DNA of 64,000 nucleotides from an uncultured Flavobacteriales bacterium (GCA_938074325.1 CALJFZ010000002.1:1-64000); one strand, 5' to 3'; counted from the first letter of the stretch, positions 19,501 to 27,273 are shown. A program made the numbers and translations. The notes: generated from the letters alone by a model not told the origin.

Positions 19501-21353
19501 ATTGTGAAGGTTCTTGGACCATCAACCGAACGTGGACTGCAGTAGATAACCACGGCAATTCAGTAACTGCAGAGCAAGTCATCAGCGTTGTCGATACAAC
19601 TGCTCCAACATTCACGGTTCCAGCGGCGGTAAGCATTTCATGCACAGGTGACGCCAATGACTTGGCTGCTACTGGTGATGTCACGGATGCAATGGATGCC
19701 TGCAGCAATGAGGTATCTGTTATGTACAGTGACGCATTCTCAACCGACGGATGTTTCGCGAACAACGTCATCACCCGAACGTGGACAGCAACGGATGCTT
19801 GCGGAAATGTCGCGTCTCAAATGCAGATCATCACATTGGTCGACGACAATGCACCATACTTCACGAGCGTACCAGAAGGTTTGACCATGGCATGTGGTGA
19901 TGAAATTCCAGCCGTAAACGCAACTGCTGCAGATGCATGCTCGGATGTAACTGTAACCTATGCAGATGCAGAAGGGGATGCCATTTGCACTGGTCTTTTC
20001 GAAATCGTACGAACATTCACAGCAACCGATGCGTGTGGCAATGTTTCCACTGCGACGCAAATCATCACTTTTGTCGACGATGAAGCGCCGGAAGGCAGCG
20101 TTGAGGACGCGATGGTAGCTTGTTCCGACTACAGCAGCGATGCCGAGTTCGGTAGCTACGAAGTAAACGACAACTGTAGCGATGCGGTTACTGTGACTTG
20201 GGAGGAAACTTCCAGCACGGCTGAAGGTTCTGCTGGTTGCTTCGAGGTTACCCGCACGTACACGTTCACCGACGGCTGTGGAAATGCTTCGACCGCCGTA
20301 CAGACCCTTTCTGTCTTTGACGATGAGGCACCTGTACTGAGTGAGGTAGCAAGTGCGGTTGAGTTGCAGTGCGGCGACGAAATTCCAGCACCAACGGCTA
20401 CTGACAACTGCTCAAGTGTTGAGGTGACCTTCAGCGATGAGGTGACGGGTGTAAGCTGCTCTGGAGAAGAGACATTCATCCGCACGTACACTGCCACAGA
20501 TGCTTGCGGTAACGCGTCCTCTGTGTCGGTTGAAGTGACGTACAATGACACGGTAGCGCCGACCTTCACCGCGCCTGTTGATGTAACGATTGAATGCGAT
20601 AGCGACTTAAGCGACTTGTCCTTGACCGGTGACGTAATGGACGCTGCGGACGTTTGCAGTGCGGACATTTTGGTGTCGTATTCTGACGCAGTAAGCACGT
20701 CTGAAGGTTCTTGCTTAGCCGACAACGTCGTCACCCGCACGTGGGTTGTGACGGACGGTTGTGGTAACTTCAGCTCAGCCACGCAAGTGATCACCCTCCA
20801 AGACACAACTGGTCCAGCGGTTACGTTCGAAGCGAACGTAACGCTCGAGAATGTTGCCACCAGCGAATTGAATGACTTCGTCGAGGTAGAAGTTTCAGAC
20901 GCATGCAGCGACTGGACGTACACCACTACAGACGTTTGGGAGGGCAACAGCTTGACGGGGTACGAGTTGAATCGCACCATGGTCTTCACGGACGCTTGCG
21001 GTAACTCAACAACAATTGAACAGAACATCACAGCGGTGTACGCTTCGGGATGTACTTACATGGATGCTGAGAACTACGATCCAGCTGCCATCATCGACGA
21101 TGGTTCATGTGAATACACTGGTTGTACAGACATGGCCTCTGCCAACTACAACCCGATTGCGAGCATCGACGATGGTTCATGTGTGACCGTTGGTTGTATG
21201 GATCCTGACGGATACGACTACGATCCGAATGCAAACTACCCAGGTGGTTGCGATTACCCAGACCCATGTCCTGGTGACATCAACGACGACGGCCTCGTCA
21301 ACGTTGGTGACCTGTTGGAGTTCTTCCAATACTACGGGCAGGTGTGTGAGTAA
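13566..21353 (+). CDS. Giant modular surface protein (2595 residues) with five copies of a shared module
   Basis: The start is at ATG 13566 or 13569, directly before the signal peptide FSFLLGLLVAFSGFSSPLYAQ; the upstream ATG-less extension of the ORF track adds nothing. The modules, in order, are: A1 (about residues 41-233), A2 (293-479), A3 (668-855), a first HYR-like block (859-1320) interrupted by an insert (about 987-1132), A4 (1356-1544), A5 (1710-1890), and a second HYR-like block of seven repeats (1935-2495). Some 15 cysteine repeats of the GCTDxxACNY...DDGSC type stand between them, several followed by DxDGDGVCDE loops that look calcium-binding. The HYR repeats carry RTWTATDACGN. The last 30 residues hold a dockerin-like loop, DINDDGLVNVGDLLEFF, and there is no T9SS type A tail. 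It is probably an adhesin or matrix protein. Function and export route are not shown. Confidence 0.85.
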   Translation: MMQTKFSFLLGLLVAFSGFSSPLYAQTACFGESSSADAPAGFQIEVETFASFDGSESSPALAELAGSTTYRIYLSTSAEMDFVSAVYTDGIDGEVSLTSSTDFYMNEYGGLTVNNINPGLFSFFPALEYDSHVTIGLASEAEAGESSIILSGEENWGDSFLAGGALNINSTNAPAGSGWSVPAGATNGYAGDDLRVLLAQVTTDGELNGSLFIEYMAVGATEMASHQFGFSSETCGCDDADAANYDPSVTINDGSCVFPGCTDATACNFDSGANEDDGSCDYCCDAVTSSNADYGVEVELHAVGGITGLRTYRLYVTTANATDVLSAVSGYAAYPLNIETTTEFYQYEGAGGGLTPANWQPAFGLIPMFADGAYDSYVTIGLDQAADAGAGQADVTPVSTPGEDWGAEFEAGNNIAISSSSGGAWFISPGSTNGIAGDDNRVLIGQFTTSGYMSGDVFVQIFPEGNQSLSEEIYISWTSPLCACTDESACNFDPTALYDDGSCQDGPAYWGENIDCEGNCLNDADGDYVCDEDEVPGCLNPAACNYVAAPTDLVACVFPEEGLDCDGNCLNDVDGDGVCDEDESQACTDAAACNYNDDPLVDTDNALCVYPDAFEDCDGNCFNDADADGVCDEAEIDGCTDESACNYDASATDEDGSCDYCCAAAASVEGYNIVIETVGTSPEGAIQRMYIETPNTTDVLSAVTGDLVNPTYIRSTQGFYQSAMITDVTPNGINPGFFSFFPDLAYDSWVTIGVESSIIGATESSVQVVPATTDWAANFNAGGDIEMEGEFGDGWFVTWDETAGTFTNGLSGDDNKVLVGQFTTNGILSGELFVQMFPEGDQQNPIQVHLPFGYASDDTEAPYFTYVPADVTQSCSDAYPTEMAVAEDGGCIAEVALELVESIEPAACGYTLTRTWTATDAWGNSATATQVVSLEDNDAPVAIAQADMTVECIDDLTPGAGVAEFPVNSYDNCATDDLTYAYEDALFNPGIDLTGVTADFHVEMGKNIGGPFGQSLILEANGVTIGDGVEIGYDNLLENPSNHRGAIAVDVSGSSINAFVEGTNGFPYQYDYAVVTISNMSVDNIAGVTVGANGIAPGTSVSVSTDGNSIVLTWDGTATYTDGEAADFSVDNTSTCLATSGIMRTWTVTDGCNNSSTAVQYFTIVDTQGPEFTSTPANLELSCNDEIPSATVEASDCGNVMISEPVDVIQDGSCGVSYTVFRTWTATDDCGNASEYTQTIMFTDTEAPVFTSFPEDVTYTAGDDMVVMEPTASDDCNEVTISYSDSQDNSSIELTVITRTWTATDACGNSVSADQIITVNEVLGCMDDTACNYNAGASYDDGSCDYCSCGSGGEAGFGLELELVANHDGSTPGLAAGMNTYRVYVTTPSADDFVSSVSGDENVPAYLRTTTSFYQDAFGSISPDNINALFYTVVPSLAYDSWLTMGIESAPVGDESAITFVEAPGDNWTAEFNAGNDLEIDSFFGGSWFALITASNGYAGEDQRVLVAQLTTSGEVTGQLYVQVFPNGDQSQDTYLTLSFGGNECGCTDEAACNFDSEATFDDGSCAYPEFGYDCGGNCLSDVDGDGVCDELEIFGCTTEGNCLYDPNATEHDEDMCQVSPFCIGCNDAAACNFNPNVNPEPNFNDGSCEYPEDGFDCDGSCIDSNGDLICDILQGCGDPAACNYEEGVEYPSLDFCDFCSCPNVMSSEDGYGIEVEAMESGIEGATTYQVYVTTPTSTDVVNAILGNAMNPIILASSSEIYQSPQGSALPSPSEMFGFYPELEYDSYVTLGAGTPAEAMDFPPTDDGNAPDWVASFENGGNIVIDDVVGSGWYMNADVMGEYGVAGDDNRVLVAQLTTPGTIHGQLYVQVFPEGLSAGNTLYLTLSFGSDACGCTDPMACNYDEANVTDDGTCFYADEGETCEGTCLYDGFDPEVVANEAAYTTTCEEAADDIRQPVFADNCAENLDISFSDVVTMGDCEGSWTINRTWTAVDNHGNSVTAEQVISVVDTTAPTFTVPAAVSISCTGDANDLAATGDVTDAMDACSNEVSVMYSDAFSTDGCFANNVITRTWTATDACGNVASQMQIITLVDDNAPYFTSVPEGLTMACGDEIPAVNATAADACSDVTVTYADAEGDAICTGLFEIVRTFTATDACGNVSTATQIITFVDDEAPEGSVEDAMVACSDYSSDAEFGSYEVNDNCSDAVTVTWEETSSTAEGSAGCFEVTRTYTFTDGCGNASTAVQTLSVFDDEAPVLSEVASAVELQCGDEIPAPTATDNCSSVEVTFSDEVTGVSCSGEETFIRTYTATDACGNASSVSVEVTYNDTVAPTFTAPVDVTIECDSDLSDLSLTGDVMDAADVCSADILVSYSDAVSTSEGSCLADNVVTRTWVVTDGCGNFSSATQVITLQDTTGPAVTFEANVTLENVATSELNDFVEVEVSDACSDWTYTTTDVWEGNSLTGYELNRTMVFTDACGNSTTIEQNITAVYASGCTYMDAENYDPAAIIDDGSCEYTGCTDMASANYNPIASIDDGSCVTVGCMDPDGYDYDPNANYPGGCDYPDPCPGDINDDGLVNVGDLLEFFQYYGQVCE
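16525..16960 (+). other. Insert of about 145 residues within an HYR-like repeat of the giant protein
   Basis: The HYR-like repeat that starts after VVSLEDNDAP is broken after TYAYED. It resumes with the normal ending IMRTWTVTDGCNN. The intervening part (FHVEMGKNIGGPF, GVTIGDGVEIGYDN, IVLTWDGTATY) is rich in predicted strands and has no cysteines, unlike its surroundings. It may be a separate binding domain. Confidence 0.5.
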
Positions 21354-21420
21354 ACCGCTACTGCACTTCTAAAAACGACTAATTAGCGAATTCGAGTCTG
21401 GCAAGACTGATTCCTAGGGA

Positions 21421-21457
21421 GGGGGCTGCATTTCGATGTGGTCCCTTCTTGTCGTTT
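21421..21457 (+). terminator. Probable terminator after the giant surface gene
   Basis: GGGGCTGCAT and ATGTGGTCCC pair around a TTCG loop with three G-T pairs, followed by a T-rich stretch. The rest of the 150-base gap before the next gene holds only the promoter box at 21476. Confidence 0.55.
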
Positions 21458-21475
21458 TACCCCACATCCTTGCCT

Positions 21476-21483
21476 TAATTTTG
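21476..21483 (+). promoter_or_regulatory. -7 box TAATTTTG upstream of the DUF493 gene
   Basis: This is an exact TAnnTTTG box, 21 bases before ATG 21505. No TTG is found at the usual 17-23 base distance; the nearest is 24 bases away. Confidence 0.4.
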
Positions 21484-21504
21484 CTGCTTCAATGAAGTGA
21501 TCCC

Positions 21505-21792
21505 ATGAGCCAAAACGAAACGGAAGAACAGAAGAGAGAGCGGCTTCGAAAGCAACTGAACGAGACGCACAAGTGGCCGTGCGACTTCACGTTCAAATTC
21601 ATCGTGCCTGCAGAAGGCGACGGCGAAGGGCAGTTGAAAGCGACGTTCTCGGGCGATGCGCGCTTCAGCTCACGCGCCTCCCGCAATGGTCGCTACGTTG
21701 CTTTTACCATTGTGGACAGGGTGCACTCCGCTGAGGACGTATTCACGCGCTATGAGGCAGCTGCTGTCATTCCGGGCGTCATCTCACTGTAA
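21505..21792 (+). CDS. DUF493 family protein
   Basis: The 95-residue cytoplasmic protein has KWPCDFTFKFIVPAEG and, near the end, SAEDVFTRYEAAAVIPGVISL, the pattern of Bacteroidetes DUF493 proteins (YbeD-like ferredoxin-type fold). E. coli YbeD has no firmly known reaction, and none is proposed here. The first 20 residues are highly charged. It lies nine bases upstream of a small membrane-protein gene on the same strand. Confidence 0.8.
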   Translation: MSQNETEEQKRERLRKQLNETHKWPCDFTFKFIVPAEGDGEGQLKATFSGDARFSSRASRNGRYVAFTIVDRVHSAEDVFTRYEAAAVIPGVISL

Positions 21793-21797
21793 CTTCG
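21790..21797 (+). promoter_or_regulatory. -7 box TAACTTCG four bases before ATG 21802
   Basis: The box overlaps the stop codon of the DUF493 gene. Its four-base spacing to ATG predicts an additional leaderless transcript for the next gene. Confidence 0.4.
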
Positions 21798-21801
21798 GCA
21801 C

Positions 21802-22194
21802 ATGACAGGGGAGGGCTTTTTTTCATTCATTGAGACAGGGACCCGTGCGTTGCTGGTCACCTTTGCCTTGGTAGCAGGTTACATCATCCTGCGACGAATG
21901 GCCCGTCAGATGAGAAAAGGTGTTGACATCGCCACCCGGCAATCCATCGAAGGATTGGATATGCATTGGGGTGAAGAAGGACGGTTGTACGTTGGGTTGG
22001 AATTGACCGACACGCAGGGGAAAATCACCATTCATTTTGAAGGTGATCCAAACACGGAAGCTGCAGCTTCTCATATTTTAGAACCAGAAACCCTGCAGGT
22101 GAATGAGGATTTTGATGTGCCGGCCTACGCCCATAGCATCGTCATAGCAACGGATTCTGAGCGCATCTACCGCAGGCTGCCGGTCCGTTTGTAA
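21802..22194 (+). CDS. Hypothetical protein with one membrane helix
   Basis: I do not recognise the family. The 130-residue product has an N-terminal membrane segment (ALLVTFALVAGYIIL) followed by a basic stretch RRMARQMRKG, which suggests that the C-terminal domain is in the cytoplasm. That domain is strand-rich (GRLYVGLELTDTQGKITIHF). The gene follows DUF493 by nine bases and ends one base before the convergent argS stop. It has its own possible promoter at 21790. Confidence 0.7.
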   Translation: MTGEGFFSFIETGTRALLVTFALVAGYIILRRMARQMRKGVDIATRQSIEGLDMHWGEEGRLYVGLELTDTQGKITIHFEGDPNTEAAASHILEPETLQVNEDFDVPAYAHSIVIATDSERIYRRLPVRL

Positions 22195-22195
22195 T

Positions 22196-23992
22196 TCACA
22201 TTTTCACCGGCATTTCGATGCCCAAGAGTGCCATGCTGCTTTTGATCTGATGCGCGACGAATTGCGTGAGTGCAATGCGTGCGTCTCGTTTGGCCAGGTC
22301 TTCCTCGTTGAGGATGGGGTGGTCTTGGTACCACCTCGAGAATCCTTTGGTTAATTCATACGCGTGGTTGGCCACGACGCTTGGATCGCATTGTTCGGCA
22401 GCGGTCTGCAGGGTTCCGGGCCAGAGTAAGCCATGTTGGATGAGCCGCAATTCATCTGCGTCCCAAGCCTGGGCATCGATCTCCTTCACCTCTGTGGTGA
22501 CCCCAGCTGCGCCACATTTTGTGAGAATGCTGTTGGCCCGTACGTAATTGAACTGGATGAATGGAGCGGTGTTTCCAATGAAATCAACGGACGCCTTGGG
22601 GTCGAACATCATGGATTTGGACGGCGATACCTTAAGCAGGAAATACTTCAGCGCACCGTAGCCAACTTGCTTGAACAATCGGGCTTTTTCTGATTCTGAG
22701 AGGTCCTCGATCTTTCCCAATTCTGTGGCCATCTCCCGAGCCGTGTTGGCCATTTCCGCCATCAGGTCATCGGCGTCGACCACCGTGCCTTCACGGGATT
22801 TCATTTTGCCCTCGGGCAATTCCACCATGCCGTAGCTCAGGTGGTGATTCTTTTCAGCTCCCTCGACGCCGAGCTTTTTCAAAATTTTGAACAGCACTTT
22901 GAAGTGGTATTCCTGTTCATTTCCGACCGTGTAGATCTGACGCTCTAATCCTGGGAAGTCGCTGTAACGCAGGATGGCTGTGCCGATGTCTTGCGTCATG
23001 TAAACCGCAGTACCGTCTTTGCGAAGCAGCAGTTTTTCGTCCAATCCCTCGTCGCTGAGGTCAATCCAGGTACTGCCGTCTCCCTTGCGAAAGAAGACCC
23101 CTTTCTCAAGTCCAGCTTCAACTTGGTCTTTTCCGAGGAGGTAGGTGTCCGATTCGTAATAGAGCTTGTCAAAATCCACGCCCATCTCCGTGTAGGTTTG
23201 ACCGAATCCTTCGTACACCCAACCGTTCATGGTCTTCCACAGCGCAACCACCTCCTCATCGCCTTGTTCCCATTTGTGCAGCATCGCTTGGGCTTCGAGC
23301 AAAATGGGCGCTGATTTCTTCGCATCTTCCTCTGTCTGCCCCCCTGCAACAAGTTTTGCCACCTCTTCTTTGAAGGCCCGGTCAAAAGCAACATAGTAGT
23401 TGCCCACCAACTTGTCGCCCTTTAACCCCGTGGATTCTGGCGTTTCGCCGTTGCCAAACTTCTGCCAGGCAACCATGGATTTGCAGATGTGAATGCCTCG
23501 ATCGTTGATGATTTGGACCTTTATGACCTCATGCCCTGCAGCCTCGAGGATGCGTGCTACGCTGTACCCCAGGAAATTGTTCCGCAAGTGGCCCAAATGG
23601 AGGGGCTTGTTGGTGTTGGGTGAGGAGTACTCCACCATGACCTTGGGTTTGCTTCGCGGTGCACCAAGTCCGTATGCGGGTTGGTTGCACGCCGCCAGGA
23701 GTTCCTTAGTCCAATACGAGGGGACGACCGTCAGATTCAAAAATCCTTTGACCACCTGGTAGGCTTCGATTAACTCGTCGTGGGCGACGAGCCATTCACC
23801 CATCGCCTTACCGGTTTCTTCGGGTGATTTTTTCGAGTGTCGGGTCAGCGGAAATGCAACGATGGTGCGATCTCCTTCGAACTCCTTGCGTGTTTGCTGG
23901 AGTTGGATTTGGGACGCGTCTACGGTCGCTTCAAAGCAAGCTGCACAGGCTTTGACGGCGGATTGGGCAAGGAGGTGATCGAGTTGATCCAT
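22196..23992 (-). CDS. argS: Arginyl-tRNA synthetase
   Basis: This class I synthetase charges tRNA-Arg. The 598-residue protein has the HIGH-type motif in SPNTNKPLHLGHLRNN and the second signature as GKMKSREGT, a variant of KMSKS in which the class lysine position is partly changed, as in other Bacteroidetes ArgS. The C-terminal anticodon-binding region ends in LLGIEMPVKM. It is the last gene of a minus-strand block and follows the CtlX gene by two bases. Confidence 0.96.
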   Translation of the reverse strand: MDQLDHLLAQSAVKACAACFEATVDASQIQLQQTRKEFEGDRTIVAFPLTRHSKKSPEETGKAMGEWLVAHDELIEAYQVVKGFLNLTVVPSYWTKELLAACNQPAYGLGAPRSKPKVMVEYSSPNTNKPLHLGHLRNNFLGYSVARILEAAGHEVIKVQIINDRGIHICKSMVAWQKFGNGETPESTGLKGDKLVGNYYVAFDRAFKEEVAKLVAGGQTEEDAKKSAPILLEAQAMLHKWEQGDEEVVALWKTMNGWVYEGFGQTYTEMGVDFDKLYYESDTYLLGKDQVEAGLEKGVFFRKGDGSTWIDLSDEGLDEKLLLRKDGTAVYMTQDIGTAILRYSDFPGLERQIYTVGNEQEYHFKVLFKILKKLGVEGAEKNHHLSYGMVELPEGKMKSREGTVVDADDLMAEMANTAREMATELGKIEDLSESEKARLFKQVGYGALKYFLLKVSPSKSMMFDPKASVDFIGNTAPFIQFNYVRANSILTKCGAAGVTTEVKEIDAQAWDADELRLIQHGLLWPGTLQTAAEQCDPSVVANHAYELTKGFSRWYQDHPILNEEDLAKRDARIALTQFVAHQIKSSMALLGIEMPVKM

Positions 23993-23994
23993 GG

Positions 23995-24936
23995 TTATGC
24001 AGTTGACTTAGGCAGGTGGATTTCAGCAATCATGCAACGTGCACTTCCTCCTCCACAGGTTTCGATGGTAGGGAGGGGCGCATGGAGCAAGGTGACAAAT
24101 GCCTCCAAGTCTTTTAATTGTTTGGGGTCGAGGCTTTGATAGGCTTGTTGGCTCATGACTAAAAGGGGGCCTTCGCTCCCTTGCACTTCGAGCATGTTGC
24201 CCGCAAACTGATTGATTTGATCCTCTGAGAGTTCAATGATATGCAACCCGTCTGAGGAGAGGGATTTCACAACGGCAGACCGCTCTGCCTCGTCATCGAT
24301 GCAATCCAGGCAGATGACTGCATAGCCGGTGCCAATGCTCATCATGACGTTGGTGTGGTAAATGGGAAGACGCTCATTGCCGACTGATTGAAGCGCGTTG
24401 AAGGCAACGGGTTCAAAATCCAGTTGTTCACAGAAATGGGCCAATGCGCGTTCGTCAGTTCGTTCGCTCAATGCCGCGTATGCCTTGCGGTTCACCCGGT
24501 CCAATACGATGCTTCCGGTGCCTTCAAGGAATTTGCCGTGCTCCTCGAATTCAGTGAAGTCGTAAATGGCTTCCACGTCGAATCCGTACTGGTGCTCGAG
24601 CATCAAAGGCACATCTTCCCGGCGCTCGGTGCGGCGATTTGCAGCGTACATGGGATACAGGCCAATAGCTCCATTCGCATGCATTGAAATCCAATTGTTG
24701 GGAAACAATGCGTCGGGCGTCTCATGCGGTTCGGCTTCATCGAAGACGATGACTTCGACTCCCTGGTCTCGCAGTTGCCCTACCAGTCCATCAAATTCTG
24801 CTTGAGCACGCTCGATGATTTCCTGAGCCGATGCCTGCGTCAAATCTTGCTGGTAGTGGTTGTTAGTGGCCGTCTCCTCGTTCTTTCGAAACGAATGGGG
24901 TCGCACCATGAAGACGGAATTGGTGGATTGCTTCAT
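23995..24936 (-). CDS. ctlX: Citrulline utilization hydrolase CtlX-type protein
   Basis: The 313-residue protein belongs to the guanidino-group modifying superfamily. It has ALFPNNWISMHANG, YHTNVMMSIGTGYAV with the likely catalytic His, and ETCGGGSARCMIAEI with the likely catalytic Cys at the C-terminus. CtlX proteins act on citrulline in related bacteria. The start at ATG 24936 overlaps the upstream gene's stop (ATGA); the ORF track start at 24972 would overlap it by 40 bases. Together with the next gene upstream and argS it forms an arginine-related block. The reaction is inferred from the family, not shown. Confidence 0.8.
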   Translation of the reverse strand: MKQSTNSVFMVRPHSFRKNEETATNNHYQQDLTQASAQEIIERAQAEFDGLVGQLRDQGVEVIVFDEAEPHETPDALFPNNWISMHANGAIGLYPMYAANRRTERREDVPLMLEHQYGFDVEAIYDFTEFEEHGKFLEGTGSIVLDRVNRKAYAALSERTDERALAHFCEQLDFEPVAFNALQSVGNERLPIYHTNVMMSIGTGYAVICLDCIDDEAERSAVVKSLSSDGLHIIELSEDQINQFAGNMLEVQGSEGPLLVMSQQAYQSLDPKQLKDLEAFVTLLHAPLPTIETCGGGSARCMIAEIHLPKSTA

Positions 24937-25856
24937 GCCAAAGGGGTTCTGCGAAGTGGAAGGGTGGAGCACCGCAACAGTCCGCCCATCTTCGAGGTTT
25001 CTCGAAGGTTCACTTCGACGACCTCATACCCCCACGCTCGCATTTGCTCGTTCGTTCGAGTGAATTGGGCGTCGGAAACGACAGTGTCAGGGGCTATGCT
25101 GAATACATTGCAGTGCATGGCTTGCATTTCGTCCGCGGTGACTGCGCAGATGCAGTCATCTGGATAGCGTGCCAGCAGTGTTTTCAATTCGTGTGGGTTG
25201 GCGAATCCATCCGGATGCACCAAGAGGTGTCCCAGTCCCAGCGGTGCAAGGCAGCAATCGAGGTGCAGGGCATTGATCAGTGGGTCTGAATCCGATTTAG
25301 TCAAATCGAAGGTTCGAACGATGCGGTGGGGAAACACTTGCTGAAGCCAAGCAGCAGCAGCATGGTTGGTACGGGCGGTCGTATGCGTTTCGAAGTCATT
25401 TGGGTTGGCACAGCCCACCCAAATTTCTCCCGGCATGGGCATGATGTCCCCGCCTTCGAGCCGCACGCCGGCAGGTGGTTCAACCACAGGGCCGCCATGC
25501 TGTTCAAGCATGCGTTTGAGTCCTGCCTGTTCTTGTTCGCGGTCTTCCACCATGCTCGTCATGACAAAGGTGCCATCGATCACGAGTCCGATGTCGCGCG
25601 TGAAAACTTGATTGAATCCGAGTGGTACGGGGCGAACAACTTGAATTCCGCGCGCGGTCAATTCCGCGGCGAATGCTTCGAGTTCCTCCGAGACAGCTGC
25701 TTCGGTGGGGTATGTTCCCGCCGCGACGTGCTTTCGGGATTGCGGGTCATAGGTCGCGTCAATGGAAGGGGGTGCCCCCATGCCATCGCCTATTCCGACC
25801 ATGACGGCCTCGAGGGACTGCCATTCATCCTGTATGTTCCAGGCTACGGATTGCAT
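24933..25856 (-). CDS. Dimethylargininase/arginine deiminase family hydrolase
   Basis: This second guanidino-modifying enzyme has 307 residues. It shows FTRDIGLVIDG, RLEGGDIMPMPG, NALHLDCCLAPLG with the catalytic His, and LLRCSTLPLRR with the catalytic Cys near the C-terminus. Such enzymes hydrolyse dimethylarginine or arginine to citrulline. A product of citrulline fits the CtlX-type gene that overlaps its 3' end by four bases. The exact substrate is not settled by motifs alone. Confidence 0.85.
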   Translation of the reverse strand: MQSVAWNIQDEWQSLEAVMVGIGDGMGAPPSIDATYDPQSRKHVAAGTYPTEAAVSEELEAFAAELTARGIQVVRPVPLGFNQVFTRDIGLVIDGTFVMTSMVEDREQEQAGLKRMLEQHGGPVVEPPAGVRLEGGDIMPMPGEIWVGCANPNDFETHTTARTNHAAAAWLQQVFPHRIVRTFDLTKSDSDPLINALHLDCCLAPLGLGHLLVHPDGFANPHELKTLLARYPDDCICAVTADEMQAMHCNVFSIAPDTVVSDAQFTRTNEQMRAWGYEVVEVNLRETSKMGGLLRCSTLPLRRTPLA

Positions 25857-25867
25857 CTCGGTGCAGC

Positions 25868-26623
25868 CTATTTTTCGGCAGTGGGATCGTTGGCGCGGCG
25901 GTGGCGCAAGGCCTCCACCATGGCATTGGCTCCCATCATGCCGGCCGCTCCAGATTCATTGAAGTTGGGCGGCAAAAAACACCAGTGGGTTGAATCGACG
26001 TGGCTGACAGCCCAAATGCGGTTCAGGCCTGAGATTTCCCAATAACGCAATGGCAAGGAGTCGCCCTCCGCGATGGGTGCTTCTTTGTAAACTGCGTTGC
26101 CTTTTCCGTAATTCGACTCCACCATGCCCTTCATGCCATCCGGGCGCGGGCCGTCGTAATGAGGTTGGAATTCAACGAAGTGGCTTAGTTGCATGTTCAA
26201 CAAGACAACTTCTTGGTCGCCGTCTAGAAAGGCAGGGCTGGCATAGATCAGTTCCGCTGCCGCAGTTCGGTTTTTCACCCCGCGTTCCGTCCAATGCTGC
26301 AGCGCTTCTTTGCTGCTCTTGACAAAGGTGGTGTCACCGGGTTTTTTGTGCATCGGGAAGTAGTGCATCAAATCGTCCCATCGCCCTTCATTGGTGGCCT
26401 GGAAATATTCCGTCAAATTTTGGGCAATTATTTCAAGGGTGTCTTGCGAAACGAATGCATTCAAATTTTCGGTGGCAAGGTTGACCGATTGGATCATTTC
26501 CCCAGTTGGATTGGGCAACGACTGAGGACGCGAAGCCGCTGATGAAGGTTCAGAGCAAGAAGTCCAGGCGAAAGCAAGGCAGAAAAGGCTAAAACCTGTA
26601 GAAATTGAAGCGAGGCGAGTCAT
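25868..26623 (-). CDS. Putative lipoprotein, unknown family
   Basis: The 251-residue product has a lipoprotein signal ending in AFAWTSC, so it is likely attached to a membrane. After it, residues 50-110 contain LTEYFQATNEGRWDDLMHYFP, which resembles SnoaL/NTF2-like small domains that begin with a helix and a WD turn. The rest (VLLNMQLSHFVEFQP, WAVSHVDSTHWCFLPP) has no family I know. TATTTTTG stands four bases before the ATG. It lies between the Lon N-domain gene and the arginine-enzyme genes. Confidence 0.7.
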   Translation of the reverse strand: MTRLASISTGFSLFCLAFAWTSCSEPSSAASRPQSLPNPTGEMIQSVNLATENLNAFVSQDTLEIIAQNLTEYFQATNEGRWDDLMHYFPMHKKPGDTTFVKSSKEALQHWTERGVKNRTAAAELIYASPAFLDGDQEVVLLNMQLSHFVEFQPHYDGPRPDGMKGMVESNYGKGNAVYKEAPIAEGDSLPLRYWEISGLNRIWAVSHVDSTHWCFLPPNFNESGAAGMMGANAMVEALRHRRANDPTAEK

Positions 26624-26627
26624 GACG

Positions 26628-26635
26628 CAAAAATA
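26628..26635 (-). promoter_or_regulatory. -7 box TATTTTTG four bases before the lipoprotein start
   Basis: An exact TAnnTTTG box four bases before ATG 26623 predicts a leaderless transcript for the lipoprotein and possibly the guanidino-enzyme and argS genes after it. Confidence 0.5.
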
Positions 26636-26640
26636 GCGCC

Positions 26641-27273
26641 TTAATTGGGAAACTGACCGTCGTGATCTAATTGCATTTGTTGGACGATGAGCGCCTTGAA
26701 TCGAATGATTTCCGAGAAGCGCGTTTCGATTTCTCGCGCGTCATCGTTGAAGAGCACTTGGTGCCTCTCTGCGGGGTTGAAATCGTAGCGAACCATAGCA
26801 TCGATCAAGCTTTGCGGCCTACCGGCGGCTTCTTCCCGGTTCCCTTGTTCAATCCAATAGGATGAAAGGATGTCCAGTTCGTTTTGGATCGCATATGGCA
26901 AGTCCCAATTTTTCCAAGCAGGATGCCTACGCACCTCCCCAAACGGGTACATGGTAATAAGGCTGGGGTCTGGCACGTGCACATCATCGGTTTGAAGGAG
27001 GTTGACGCATTGCAGCACTGCATCGCGGGCACCGTTTTCCGCTGGTTCTGTGGCGAAGAGCAATCGCATGATTCCCCCGAGCATGGGTCGTTCCAAGGAG
27101 GCTGGGTTGGCACGGGTTTGGTAGACAATGCCAAACTCTTCCAGCTCATTGTCCTCTAATTCACGAAAGAGCCGTTGGTACCTCGGTTCGAAGATGTGCA
27201 ATGCAATGCGTTCACCTGGCAAGGGCAAGAGGCCCAAGGGGAACAAGGGAAAAGAAGTAAGGGGTAGATTCAC
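26641..27273 (-). CDS. Lon N-terminal (substrate-binding) domain protein
   Basis: The protein of 210 residues starts at GTG 27273 and begins LTSFPLFPLGLLPLPGE, followed by LHIFEPRYQRLFREL. This is the N-terminal substrate-binding domain of Lon, here without ATPase or protease parts. Stand-alone Lon N-domain proteins are common in bacteria and their role is not settled. It lies 67 bases after degQ on the same strand, which hints at a link to protein quality control. Confidence 0.88.
   Translation of the reverse strand: MNLPLTSFPLFPLGLLPLPGERIALHIFEPRYQRLFRELEDNELEEFGIVYQTRANPASLERPMLGGIMRLLFATEPAENGARDAVLQCVNLLQTDDVHVPDPSLITMYPFGEVRRHPAWKNWDLPYAIQNELDILSSYWIEQGNREEAAGRPQSLIDAMVRYDFNPAERHQVLFNDDAREIETRFSEIIRFKALIVQQMQLDHDGQFPN

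Noticed and set aside
20156-21031. Minus-strand ORF of 291 codons inside the giant gene
   Set aside because: It is a low-complexity antisense product of HYR repeats (Ser, Thr and Val rich) with no start signal.
21354-21504. Possible small RNA in the gap after the giant gene
   Set aside because: Only a terminator stem and one promoter box for the next gene are seen; no conserved structure or second hairpin supports an RNA gene.
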